64,000 nucleotides of DNA. Origin: Nothophaeocryptopus gaeumannii (taxonomy: Eukaryota > Ascomycota > Dothideomycetes > Mycosphaerellales > Mycosphaerellaceae). The position numbers and the translations under genes were made by a program. Of the stretch, positions 42,541-53,641 are shown one piece after another. The stretch covers positions 1,364,001-1,428,000 of the forward strand of contig JASISA010000001.1 of the NCBI GenBank assembly GCA_031771865.1. The letters are read 5' to 3'. Below the pieces are notes generated by a model. The model had not been told where the DNA came from and did not search any database. It was given only the letters and a program-made list of their open reading frames with translations. Each line of letters begins with the position of its first letter. Within the stretch, counting starts at the first letter, position 1.

Positions 42541-44022
42541 TGTCTCTTCAACGCAACTTCAGCTATATTCTGTTGCATAGTTGATAGATGATGCACCACA
42601 GCGCGCTGAGATGAAGTTCAATGCTGACGGCGCCGATAACGGAATTGAGGTCGTTGGAGGTGGAAGACCCCTCATCCTGGAGCTACGACAGGCGAATTTT
42701 GCGGCAGTACAACTACTCGTCGACATGTCGACCTCAATGATGTATCGAGCCTGAAATAACAATTGCTGTTGTTATACGGAGGACTTGCGGGTACGAGCTG
42801 ACTGCTGTCGCCAGATGCGAGGCTTGCCAAGCACATTTGCTCTTGCCTGCTTTGGCCTCCGCTCCGCATGCACCTCTTGACGTTCGTGTTGCGTACTACA
42901 TCTCGTCGACTTCAGCAGATTCGCATCACGAACGCTGCTAATGCGTGGAAGCCCGTTAGCACCACATGGCCACGTCGTAGTCCTGGTCTGTTAACGCGTC
43001 CATCGAAGCCATATCCGACCTCACGGAACATCACTAGCTCACGAGAGGGCGTGGAGCTTCTGTGGGAAAATATTTGGTATGTGTACCTCACCCTTATCTC
43101 CTCCTGTACCTATTTGTGGTAGTCGTCACTCATTCCACTTGAGGAAGATACGAAGTAATGGCGCCTATTCGGATCCGTAGGACGACCACTATGCCAAGCA
43201 TATCAAGAATCAGCAGCAGTGTCATCAAGGCAATAGAGAACCATGGACGGAACAGTATGTCTCGCCATGGTGCGATAAGAGCCCTGTTAGAGGCCTGTTG
43301 GTCGACTGCTCCACGCATCTCGGTATGTTCGGTGCACGGCCATAGTCAAGCTGGGGCCTGGTGAGCAGATCGCTGGTCATGATCTGGATGTGCTTCAAGA
43401 ATAGCGATACCCCAGCCAGCATATACCTTTCACCACCACCAGATCGCGATACAAAGCTCATGCCCGTTCAATAAAGGCCACTACGAACGAGCAACGCCAC
43501 TCCTAAAAGTCCCTCAAGGCCCCCGAAAGCTGCTCGCGTGCCTCCTTCCTCCTTTCAACCAGCGCCACGCCACAGTATTCCTCGCGAGATTTACCTTTTG
43601 CAAGATACGACCATAGTGCCGTAGAACGACACCAACTCTTTCCAGAAGGTGTCAAGTCTTCGCCAAGTTTGGCCAAGTCGCCCAGAAACGCGGCTGTGCT
43701 TGGCTGTGGCGTACCGCCCTCGAGTTGCATCTCGTGCCACGAGCAGATGGGGAGATGGATGTTGTGTGAAGTGAAGAATCTCAACAAAGCAAAGAGTCAA
43801 ATGGAACAGGGTGTTGATTCAGAGAGGGGAGCGCAAGAATGACTTACAACTTGGCGCTTCGAGGCTGAAATATGACCTTGTCAGCCTGCCTTCCGTAGGG
43901 CGTGAATGGTCGGGCACAATATAACACAGAGACAACAAGAAGTGGAAAAGACTTCATCGGATTGATTCTTCATCATGTATTCATCAACTTCTCCATCCCA
44001 AGCAGCTTTTTCTGTCGGCTCA
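42541..44022. other. intergenic region with unassigned small open frames
   Basis: About 1.5 kb. Minus-strand frames at 43130-43318 (62 codons, containing a strong hydrophobic run WFSIALMTLLLILDMLGIVV) and 43503-43787 (94 codons, HLPICSWHEMQLEGGTPQPS) look slightly protein-like but have no known relatives. A TTTCAG at 43866-43871 and a GTAAGT donor at 43843-43848 on the minus strand suggest a spliced small gene ending near 43503, whose 5' end I could not place. Confidence 0.35.
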
Positions 44023-45829
44023 CTAGAACAACTTATCCAAGAACCGTCTCCAAACAGACCAACCAGCCCTCTTCGCCTTCAGTGCCTCAAAAGCCTCATA
44101 ATCCAACTCCCTCCGACCAGAATCAACATCGATATCCCGAGTTCTGAGCCATACTTTTCGTTTCCAAAAGAAACCAATAAAGTAGAAGATGATGACGACG
44201 AAGAAGGCGAGATAGGCGTTGAAGAAGGCTTCTACGTCGAGAGGGGCGACGGCGACGTAGAACTGCGGGAAGGGTAGTCAGTACATGGTTGGCAGGATGG
44301 ATCAGTAAGGGTGGATGGATGTAAGTGACTTACCTGTGCGATCAGCACCAAAATCACAAGAATAAATCCAACCCATGAGCCCCAGACACCGAAGATAGCT
44401 TGAAAAGGAAGCTCATCAACCGAATGACCGTGATATTTCCAAGCTGCTCGGAAGCGGATATGTGCGAGACAGATACTTCCCCATGTGAACAGCGCGGCTA
44501 GACCAGATAGTGCGAGCAACCAGCCGAAGACGACTGTTCCGCTGCTCGCGAGGGAGATGTATGCGATCGGACCGAAGGCGATAATCGCGATGGTCGACAT
44601 TAAAGGTCGTCCTGCACGGTCGATGTATGCGAAGATCTTGGGAGCGTAGCCCTGTTCGGCGAGAGCGGTTAAAGTTCTCGAGCCTCCGTAAACGCCTGAG
44701 AGACCGATACTGGCGACGGCGAGGAGGATAACGACGTTGACGAAAGTGCCGAAAGCTGGGATTCCGGCGTCCACGGCGACGATAACGAAGGGCGAGGCGG
44801 AGACATCGATAAGACCGCCGCCGAGAAGTCGTTCGTCGTCGTAGGGAATGAGGAGCCCGACAAAGAAGAGGCCTAGGACGTAGAAGAGGGTGATTCGCCA
44901 GAAAACTTGCTTGATCGCGGATGGAAGGGCTTTCTGAGGATTCTCGGATTCAGCAGCTGCCAGACCGACGAGTTCTGTTCCGGAGAAGGCGAACGCGGCT
45001 GTGACGAAAACACTGCAGAGGCCTTTGAATCCGTCGTTGAAAGCGCCGGGGTTGTACCATGTTCTTGCACCCCAGTATTCGCTGTACTTTCCGTTGCTGG
45101 GACCGCCTCCGCAAGCGAAGATGACACCCATTATCATGAAGACGATGATGGTGATGAGTTTGATGAGTGCGACCCAGAATTCTTCTTCGGCGTAACCGAG
45201 GACTCCGAAGACGCTGATCACTATGATGACGATCAAGAACAGAGTGATCCAGACCCCGACATTGACGTCTACTCCGAAGTAGTTGACTGTTAGACCGGCG
45301 ACGACTAGTTCGAGAGGGAGGACGATGGCCCATTGGAAGACGTAGTTCCATCCCATGGCGAAGCCCCATGATGGATCGATGAAGCGGGCCGAGTAGGTGT
45401 AGAAGCCACCGGAGATGGGATAGATATAGGCGAGTTCACCGAGGGCGTAGACGACGTTGAACATCATCTAGAAATAGTCAGCTTCGGGCTCGAAAAGTGA
45501 GATTATGGAATACTGACCACACCGATGATGCCGAATGCAATAAGAAGCGAAGCCGGACCTCCGGTACGCAGGGCACTCCCAGATCCGACAAACAAACCAG
45601 CACCGATTGAACCACCAATTGCAATCATGTTCAAGTGTCTGGCCTTCAAAGTCTTGTTGAGCTGATTGTGCTTGTCGGAGAGGGTTCTTCGCTTGAACGA
45701 CTCCTTGGTGACTCCAAGTCTCGTGAGGAATGAAGGCCGCTCATCGTAGGTGCTGATGATCGCGCCATCCTCGCTGGTGTTAGATGTGCTGGTCTCGACC
45801 TTTGGTTCAAAAGCCTTCTCGGTATCCAT
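44023..45829 (-). CDS. Amino acid permease, YAT/GAP1-type (APC superfamily)
   Basis: Exons 45829-45518, 45467-44334 and 44262-44023 (introns 50 and 71 nt), giving 561 aa. The soluble N-terminus ends in LNKTLKARHLNMIAIGGSIG, continuing with AGLFVGSG: the conserved first-helix motif of fungal amino acid permeases. Later conserved stretches: GELAYIYPISGGFYTYSARF, FAFSGTELVGLAAAESENPQ, SGVYGGSRTLTALAEQGYAP, and FGWLLALSGLAALFTWGSIC. Twelve hydrophobic spans can be counted, then a cytosolic C-terminus with WKRKVWLRTRDIDVDSGRRE, typical of YAT members. It imports amino acids across the plasma membrane with protons. Two GATAAG sites about 310 bp upstream point to AreA/GATA nitrogen control. Confidence 0.93.
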
Positions 45830-47066
45830 GGCGAATGAATGAAAATGGCACGACTGTCAAGTCGATGCCGTCAAAAAAGTTCATGCAGCCAACGAAGCGT
45901 GGATATCGACCTACTGCGCAGCTTCGGAGGCGTTACTTATACCAAATACCATCGTTCTACCATCTCGCAGGCGTACCAACATCGTCCGAACTACTGCACG
46001 CACGCGCTGAAGTCAGAATGCAGGGCCAAGTCGTGCGAACCGATCAGGTGTTCTTGGCCCAGCGCGCTCCAAGCCTGGGCATGCCTTGCCACGAGAAGGC
46101 CATGAAAGCGGACAACCAATGCGTGGCAGAAGTCTGACTACTTATCACACCTTATCTCTTGTTCGCTTCATGGGGGATCATGTCCGCGACGCTTCCCATT
46201 GAGTAGACCGGCGAAGGCGTTGTGTAGAGTAGGAATGCCTGACACCACACATTCGGCCTTGGTATTGCTGGCGTTGTGTGGACCGATTGAAGCCGGGTGC
46301 AACGTGAAATCAGTCTGCGGCTGACTCGAACAAGATTGGTATGCGGGAGCACGACGTGAAGTGTCTCGATTCGTGGGACATGTGATCTGTTACCTAAGAT
46401 GTCAAGTCTGTCCTCGCATCGTACATCTTGTTTCATGAACACTTTCTCTGCGCCTGGGAGTGTATGCCATTCTCAGACGATGGCCTATTGTATGGCGAAC
46501 GTTGGAGAGTCGTGACCGTGCTCGGGCACACAGACAGGCGCGAGGCATACTGGGCTCATTTGGTCAGGGTTTCAGCAAGGTTAGAACTAGAACTAAGTTA
46601 TAGTGCTTCTATTTCATCAGCCTCTTCGTCCTGAAAAGAGCTCACTGTGCGTGCCTCAGGCATGAAGCCTGGAGGAGCCTTCGCACAAGTCTTTCGTCGT
46701 CTTCATTCATCACCTACATTGGTATTCTGATGGCCGCGCTCCCTGTCGTAACCCTGATCTAGCGCCATTCGTACTGTATCTGGCAAAACTGTCGTCGTCT
46801 CATCTGTCGCGCGCCTCGAAACTCAAATTTGACAAACCTGCTGTGCCGCCCAACACCAACAACAACAGCAACAATCAAGCACAATGCGGCGCGTCACGAC
46901 TCAGCTCAGCGTCAGAGTAGCAGCGATCGTGTCACTCCCTGAAGCGGACTTGCTGAGACATGCTCGAGCATAGCGTGTCTTCAACCATCTCCTACACCAT
47001 CGTTCAGACATAGAACTATCGCAACAGCTCACCGTTCCTCCGTCCATCTCAACAACGTTCATCGCC
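45830..47066. other. divergent intergenic region, permease / duplicated protein
   Basis: About 1.24 kb. It contains the paired GATA sites. Open frames here (up to 117 codons) have no recognised domains. Confidence 0.45.
46141..46156 (-). promoter_or_regulatory. paired GATA-factor sites upstream of the permease
   Basis: Plus-strand CTTATC occurs at 46141-46146 and again at 46151-46156. Read toward the permease these are TGATAAG and AGATAAG, both fitting the fungal HGATAR consensus for AreA/NIT2 nitrogen regulators. The pair is 10 bp apart, about one helical turn, and about 310 bp before the permease start. Function is inferred from known AreA control of amino acid permeases. Confidence 0.5.
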
Positions 47067-48641
47067 ATGCCGGGCCAACCCGAATCTCAAGCTCTTTCAG
47101 CAAGACTCCACCTCAAGCAATACAGCTATGATACCTGCAAGGCGGCAATCAGTGGGGAGGCAGTCCCTCATGCCCTCGGCCTACCACTTCATCGTCTATG
47201 CACAGTGAGAGGCATCCGCTACCACGAGAATTTTGGCCATGAGCTGCGAGGCTCGCTGCCGCTTTTCACCCGAGCTTTAAACGCGCGCAGTATCATGAGC
47301 AATGTCATCCCGGATATCAGCAATTCAGAAGATATGCCTTATTGCATCTGGCACCCGGCTGTTGCAACTGAGGACACCTATCGGAGACTCGTCTTAAGGT
47401 ACCCGAACATGGCATACCAGGTTGGCCGAGCCTGTGCTGCTGCGGGCTATTTTCATCTATATCATGAACTGGATATCCTTCCTGAGGTCCACATTGCTGA
47501 GGAAGCTCGCGAGGCCGGTAGTAAAAGTGAGGCTATCTTTGAGGAGATTATATCACAGCCAGTCCGATACCGCATCATGAACGACTACGAACGCACTGTC
47601 AAAGCATCAAATGCCGCTATTGGCTATCTGAACGGAGATGCCGCCGTCGCTTGGATGCTGGACCTCAAACAGAAATTCAGCACTCCTGACGTGCCCGACG
47701 AGTTCGAGGGTGATGAAATTTTTGGATTATTTGATAGCACTGGATTTGATGAAAAGCAATTCAATATTACGGAGGACATGAGTGTCGATCTCTTTGAAAG
47801 CGACTTCAACCTTGCTCTCAAAGAGCATGCACGAGTCGATCTTTCGGACCTCCTGACGGGCCCGCTACCATACGACTTGCCAACTGTTGACAAAGACCTT
47901 CTGATCTGCATGGCGGCCTACTACGGGGACATTGACCGATACTCCCGTCTTCGTAGGCCGCAGATGGTCACAGGAGAGCGAAAATGCTGCGTGCGCGGGA
48001 TCTATCACAATACGATGTTCGCCGTTTGGTGGTCAAAGCAAAGCCTAAGCAGCGTCACTGGAGCCATTGCGATCAGCATGGCCATCGACGCCCGTTTCAT
48101 CATGACCAATATGCTTTCGAGAGTGCCAACGATAGAGTTCGATACGCCTTACTTGATATGGTATCCTACTTTGGCCCGCCCGAGCACGTATCGGAAACTT
48201 GCTCTACTCAAGCCTGAGATGCTACCGCAGATCTTACGAGCATGCATCGTGGCGAACTATAAGACTTTGTTTGACGACCTTGTTGAGCAGGTCACTCCAG
48301 ATGAAGCTGTCTTGACGGAAGCCGCGCAGTCAGCGGACCCTCATTATCGGGTTTCACTTCAGGAACGCATTGGACACTCGGAGGCGAAGAAAGTCTCCAA
48401 TTTCGAGAGATGGAAGCTATACACGCATCAGGCACTCCAGACTTCTTCAGTGACTGTGTACCAGGACGTCCGGCATGCCTGGCCTATCTGCGACTTCGAC
48501 ATGCTGTACAATGGCGCACAGTGCGATGGTTCAAGTGTCGAGCTCATGGCTTGTCTCCCCAATAAGTGGAAGGTGCCTGATACGGACGACGAGCCCAGGA
48601 GGGAATTGGATTATGTTGAATGGCCTGTTACTGAGTTGTAA
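47067..48641 (+). CDS. Hypothetical protein with an internal two-fold repeat
   Basis: Single exon, 524 aa. No family with a known job was recognised, but the protein is built of two related halves. Repeat 1 (about 46-135) reads TVRGIRYHENF, LNARSIMSNVIPDI, MPYCIWHPA, DTYRRLVLRYPNM and RACAAAGYFHLYHEL. Repeat 2 (about 308-405) reads CVRGIYHNTMF, IDARFIMTNMLSRV, TPYLIWYPT, STYRKLALLKPEM and RACIVANYKTLFDDL. LLICMAAYYGDIDRYSRLRR just before repeat 2 looks like a diverged ankyrin unit. The N-terminal segment before repeat 1 may be the shortened equivalent. No signal peptide or membrane span. Probably a fungal lineage-specific ankyrin-like family; function unknown. Confidence 0.75.
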   Translation: MPGQPESQALSARLHLKQYSYDTCKAAISGEAVPHALGLPLHRLCTVRGIRYHENFGHELRGSLPLFTRALNARSIMSNVIPDISNSEDMPYCIWHPAVATEDTYRRLVLRYPNMAYQVGRACAAAGYFHLYHELDILPEVHIAEEAREAGSKSEAIFEEIISQPVRYRIMNDYERTVKASNAAIGYLNGDAAVAWMLDLKQKFSTPDVPDEFEGDEIFGLFDSTGFDEKQFNITEDMSVDLFESDFNLALKEHARVDLSDLLTGPLPYDLPTVDKDLLICMAAYYGDIDRYSRLRRPQMVTGERKCCVRGIYHNTMFAVWWSKQSLSSVTGAIAISMAIDARFIMTNMLSRVPTIEFDTPYLIWYPTLARPSTYRKLALLKPEMLPQILRACIVANYKTLFDDLVEQVTPDEAVLTEAAQSADPHYRVSLQERIGHSEAKKVSNFERWKLYTHQALQTSSVTVYQDVRHAWPICDFDMLYNGAQCDGSSVELMACLPNKWKVPDTDDEPRRELDYVEWPVTEL

Positions 48642-48770
48642 TCAACAACCAATTCTCCCAACGTATTTCAACTCAAGCTTCCGGCCAACATTCAAAAGCA
48701 ACTCTCTTGGGCACCAGATTAGCCTCACACGCGGCTGGATGTCTGGGGCTTCTCGGCTCCTTTCTTGCTC

Positions 48771-49523
48771 TCAGGCACAAGCATCCGAAACGGCGGCAGC
48801 CCCGTCCTGCGCCGCCTTGATATTGCCTCTATGCTCATCGTCCATCTCAGCACGCAACGCATCTTTCAGGCCCGCGGAAGTCAGGCCAGGGTTGGCCTGC
48901 AGCGTTGCTCGGAAGTCCAGGTCGTCGACTTGTTCCGTCGCTTTGGGGAAGACCTTGATTTGCCTCCTTTGTATACGAATGTTGTGCTTGCGTTGAAGTA
49001 TTTCCTCTATCGAGTCTGTACTGGCCGCCATTCGGGCGCGTGCAGTTCCAACTGTAGCAGCCTTGAGGCCTGCCTGGATCGTTGAGCTTGCATCTCGAAT
49101 CGTTCCTTCCAGAAAGCCAGTCAGACCACGCATGACTTGTGCGACAGCTTTACCATCTTTGCCTTTGACTTCTTGCCGAATGAGTCCTGGAGCGTAGGTA
49201 CCGGTGAGGCCTTTCTGTTCCAGAATCCTTGCGGTCCTTTCGATACCCGGCTCCTTGTCGTTCGTAACGGAGAAATCTTTCGCCGTGTCGTCGGTATTGA
49301 TGTACTGGAGAAATTGGTTGAATGAACATGGACCTCCTCCCGTGTTCATGACCTTAGCACAACCGACTGCGACCTTGGTGGCTGGACTGTCATTGGCCGT
49401 ATCGACGAGATATGCGTAATAATACCCAAGCCGCTCGTACGCGCCAGGCGTGGAATATGCAGTGGTTTGCTTGAACAACGAAAATGCAGCGAAGAACAGG
49501 AAAAGCGTTGTCGTCGAATACAT
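48771..49523 (-). CDS. Secreted protein of unknown function beside the chitinase
   Basis: Single exon, 250 aa. A signal peptide is clear (MYSTTTLFLFFAAFSLFKQT, cleavage likely after TTA at about residue 22). The mature part begins with Tyr-rich ERLGYYYAYLVDTAND and holds a few Cys (AVGCAKVMN, GGGPCSFNQF, SDACA at the end), a central RGLTGFLEGTIRDASSTIQA and a basic C-terminal half (IQRRQIKVFPKATEQ). No known domain. It is divergent from the LysM/GH18 chitinase across about 0.9 kb. Killer-toxin-like chitinases of fungi often sit next to a small secreted partner, so a functional link is possible but unproven. Confidence 0.7.
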   Translation of the reverse strand: MYSTTTLFLFFAAFSLFKQTTAYSTPGAYERLGYYYAYLVDTANDSPATKVAVGCAKVMNTGGGPCSFNQFLQYINTDDTAKDFSVTNDKEPGIERTARILEQKGLTGTYAPGLIRQEVKGKDGKAVAQVMRGLTGFLEGTIRDASSTIQAGLKAATVGTARARMAASTDSIEEILQRKHNIRIQRRQIKVFPKATEQVDDLDFRATLQANPGLTSAGLKDALRAEMDDEHRGNIKAAQDGAAAVSDACA

Positions 49524-50420
49524 TTCTCGGTCGAAGAAGAGTTACTGGGGAATATTTTTCGGATGGCAGAGAACAAATCATCCAAGAGCATTGTGTGGTG
49601 ACCTTGTGCAAGAGAGTACTTCCCACAGCAGCACGAGCGACTTATGGCAGACTGAAGAGCGTTCAATTTCACCACAATACTGCAATCCATGAATGTGCCG
49701 CAGCACAGCTAGACAACTGGCGCCGAATGCACGCTCAATGGTCCAGTGTCATGGATCGAATGCATAGAGTTCGCTGGCTGTTTGGGCGTAGCCGCTGCAC
49801 AAAATCTCCTTATGCGGCACAGTATTCTGACTTCGAACGAAACACAGAGGACGGCTTTCTTCCCAGCACGTCGATGATACTACGTTACCATTCAGCCAAT
49901 TGAGGTCTTGACCGTACCGCCTCATCGTCCAGGCAGCTGAATGTGCCGTCCAGACCGGGTACGATCGATATGGCTATTCCTGGATATCGCATGCATCAAG
50001 ACGACAATCAAGCGGGAACTAGATTATCAAGGACTTAAAACCTTCGCCACAGCGGTTTGACTCGATGCGCCACTGGTCAATGTCTGGGTCCAGATTCATA
50101 GTGCTGCATAATGAAGTTCCTACGCGCTCACTGCGCCGTAGCAAGATTGCAAAGGACAGCGAAGCGGCGCTCAATATTACTACATCTGTATCATTGATCC
50201 AGATGAGAATCCAGCCGTACAGTTCTTCTTCCTCATACCGGCTGTCCATCTGCTCTCGAGCAGTACGACAGCTTCCCCCGCCTTTGTAACCTTTTCTGTG
50301 TTCATGATCAAAATTATCTCAATCTGAGCCAGCCGACCGACCCAACACCCGCCTCGAGCAAGACTCCATCTGAAATCATTAAACCTTCCCCTGTCGAGTA
50401 TTTCCCGCGCTCTTTCGACG
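49524..50420. promoter_or_regulatory. divergent promoter region secreted protein / chitinase
   Basis: About 900 bp between divergent starts. Open frames up to 139 codons (49484-49903, plus) have no domain and overlap the secreted gene's 5' end. No other feature recognised. Confidence 0.45.
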
Positions 50421-53400
50421 ATGTGGACTGGAAACCTTGCCCTTCTCGCATACAGTATTTTCTGTCGTTTTGCATTTGGCAATTCGGCCATACATGATCG
50501 TCACGCTCTATTCCATCGTACTCAACATGGGTCTTTGGTACAGCGTGCTGACTGCTCTACTGTCTCTGTGGAGAACGGGGATTCATGCGCTTCCCTAGCA
50601 AAGAAATGCAACATTAGTGGGGCACAACTTTCCCAATACAACCCCAACTCGAATCTCTGCTCCACCTTGGCACCTGGACAACATATATGTTGCTCGGCTG
50701 GCAATCTGCCTGACCTTTCTCCCAAGGCACAACCGGACGGGTCCTGTGCTACTCATCAGGTGGCCTCTGGCGACACTTGCAGCAGCATCGCTGGCTCCAA
50801 CAGTATCACGACTGACAAGATCGAAAATCTCAACAAGAACACTTGGCAGTTCATGGGCTGTGGCTCGCTGCAGATAGGACAATTCATCTGTGTCAGTGAT
50901 GGCGACCCGCCCATGCCTGCTTCTCAGAAGAATGCTATATGTGGACCTCAAGTGCCTGGAACTACGAAGCCTGGCAACATGTCGTCTCCTGGAGCGCTAG
51001 CCTCGCTCAACCCATGCCCATTGAAAGGCAAGTCAAGACCGCTACCTTCCCTCATGCCTTTCACTGACAAGTACTGGAGCATGCTGCGATATCTGGGGTC
51101 AATGCGGTGTCACTGCCGAGTTCTGCACGGAGAGTAAGTCTTCTACCGGCGCTCCAGGGACAGCTGCTGTTGGACAGAATGGATGCATTCAGAACTGTGG
51201 AACCGATATCGTCAAAGGCACTGCGCCAGCTCAACCATTTACAATCGGGTACTTCGAAGCCTGGAATACCGATCGACCGTGTCTTACCATAGATGCTTTG
51301 CAAATCGACAAGACCAAGTACACGCATCTGCATTTTGCATTTGCGAATATATTTGAGGACTACAAGGTGCGACTATACACTTACCGCTTCACGAGATGCG
51401 CTGAATTAACAGCGTTGTTCTTGTAGGTACAGCTGGCTGGCTCGATCGCGGCTCAATGGGACAAGTTCAAGGACATCTCTGGGCCGAAAAGAATTCTTTC
51501 ATTCGGAGGCTGGTCTTTTTCAACATCCGCGGATTCATACCCCATATTCCGCAATGTTGTCAACGAAGCTAACAGGCAGACCTTCATACAGAGTCTTGTA
51601 CAGTTCGTCAAGAATGAGGCTATAGATGGTCTCGATTTCGATTGGGAGTATCCTGGAGCGCCGGACATTCCAGGCATTCCCCCTGGTGATCCGGGGGATG
51701 GCGAAAGGTATTTGAGCTTTCTCAAAGATCTCCGTGCGGCATTGCCATCTACGATCAGTTTGTCGATTGCTGCACCGTCGTCCTACTGGTATCTGAAGGG
51801 CTTTCCCATTGCAGAGACGTCTCAGGTTTTGGACTATATCGTATACATGACGCAAGTCTTGACTGAGACTTACTCCTGCACATCTTGCTAACATTCCGCA
51901 GGTATGACTTGCACGGACAATGGGACTACGGTAACAACTTCTCCAGCTCTGGTTGCCCAGGAGGGAATTGTCTTCGATCTCAAGTGAACCTGACGGAAAC
52001 AAACACTGCATTGGCAATGATCACGAATGCTGGCGTCCCATCAAACAAGGTCGTCGTTGGTGTGACTAGCTACGGCAGATCTTTTCAAATGAGCCAAGCA
52101 GGCTGCACGGGTCCAATGTGTCGATACACTGGCCCGGTATCGGGAGCAACTCCCGGCGACTGTACTCAAACAGCAGGCTACATCTCCAACGCGGAGATCA
52201 CCACTATCCTTGCGGACGACAAGTCTGCTCGGACCTTCTATGATACTGACTCCAACTCGGACATCGCTGTCTACAATGACACTCAGTGGATATCGTACAT
52301 GACAAATACGACTAAGGCATCGCGAACGGCCTACTACCTGAGTTTGAACTTCTTGGGCACCTCGGATTGGGCAATCGATCTCGAGGACTTTGCCAGCGAT
52401 GAGCCAGGCAGCGGCGGAGATGACCTTGCTCCTCTGCCTGACTGCGACGACGGCGACAAGTACCACACGATTGACGATGTGCTCAATGACAAGGGTGTTC
52501 CGGAATCTTGCATTAATACGTACTTGCTGGGCGCTCTTTCAAGTACGATGACGGTAGCCATTAACAACTACACGGATTTCATGAATCATGGGTATACCGA
52601 CAAATATAACGCTTTCGTCAAGCAGGTACATCAGCAGGCTCCGCTCCAGTGGGACAACTTCTACCACGATGGCATCAACGACTACTTCACTTGCCAGTAC
52701 GCTGTGCCTAGCAAGGGTGGCAAGTCGTACACGAATCACTCTGGCGGCTGTCCGCCCAACAATGTCCCGAAAGAATACAATGGCAAAGCGTACAACATCT
52801 TCTTCGTTGTCAACAACCAAGATGACTTCTGCAACAAGATGGACAAAGACTACGGCCTCGACTGCTCGTGGATCGAGTACACCTCAATCAGAACGACTCC
52901 GTGTCTAAACAACAACGACTGCGCAGATTGGGGCAACCTCTACGCACCAGGCGTCAAGTCCGGCTTCGAAATCCCCGATCCAGGACACGCCATTAGTCTA
53001 AGCCTGGCAAATTACACGGGACTAAACGATTGGCTTTCAGAGTCCGCACTCAAAGCGCAGTTGGACCTCTTTCCAGCCCTGTACGCAGACGCCGTCGATG
53101 GCGCATCAACAGTTGTCTTCACTACCCAAGCTGCCGTCTCATCGATGCAGCGTGTAGCAGACGCAGGTGAAAAGGCGGAAGAACAAGAACGTAAAGAGAT
53201 CATTCTGGCCTTCGTCTCCGCTCTACTACTCATTATCCCCGGTATTGGAGAGGCGCTAAATGCCATCGCTGACATCGCTACGGTTGCTCGTATCGCGACG
53301 CTTGCTGGTGAAGCTGGAAATGCGGTTCTCACGCTGTATGATATTGCTGAGAATCCCAAGAGTGCGCCGATGGCGATTATTGGGGTTCTTCTGGGCGGAG

Positions 53401-53543
53401 CTCTTCGGAGAGATGATGAGATTTGGGGTCAGGCTGGAGCTGCTCGACGGTCTATGGCGGATGACATTATTGAAGATATGGGTGCGGACGTTGCAGAGAA
53501 TCCCAAGAAGCTCGGCCAGCTTCGAAAGTCGTGCCAAAGGTGA
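50421..53543 (+). CDS. Subgroup C (killer-toxin-like) GH18 chitinase with LysM and CBM18 modules
   Basis: Exons 50421-51027, 51080-51366, 51427-51851 and 51902-53543 (introns 52, 60 and 50 nt), giving 986 aa. Domains in order: signal-anchor-like N-terminus (1-21); LysM at about 46-92 and 109-158; a hevein-type chitin-binding module near 200-240 (IWGQCGVTAEFC); GH18 from about 265, with the active-site motif DGLDFDWE at 365-372, E372 being the general acid; then a Cys-rich linker; and a C-terminal region with a long hydrophobic Gly/Ala segment (FVSALLLIIPGIGEALNAIA). The architecture is that of subgroup C chitinases, related to the alpha subunit of yeast zymocin. These act on chitin of competing fungi or the own wall. 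Introns 1 and 3 begin with GC rather than GT. The frame is intact throughout. Confidence 0.88.
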
Positions 53544-53641
53544 AGGAAATTGGTCTGTTGAGAATGGAAGAGGATGTCTTACTTTCGAGAGGAGTTTCTT
53601 GGCCGGGACATGGCGCGCGTCGCCTCGGGCTATCAAATGAC

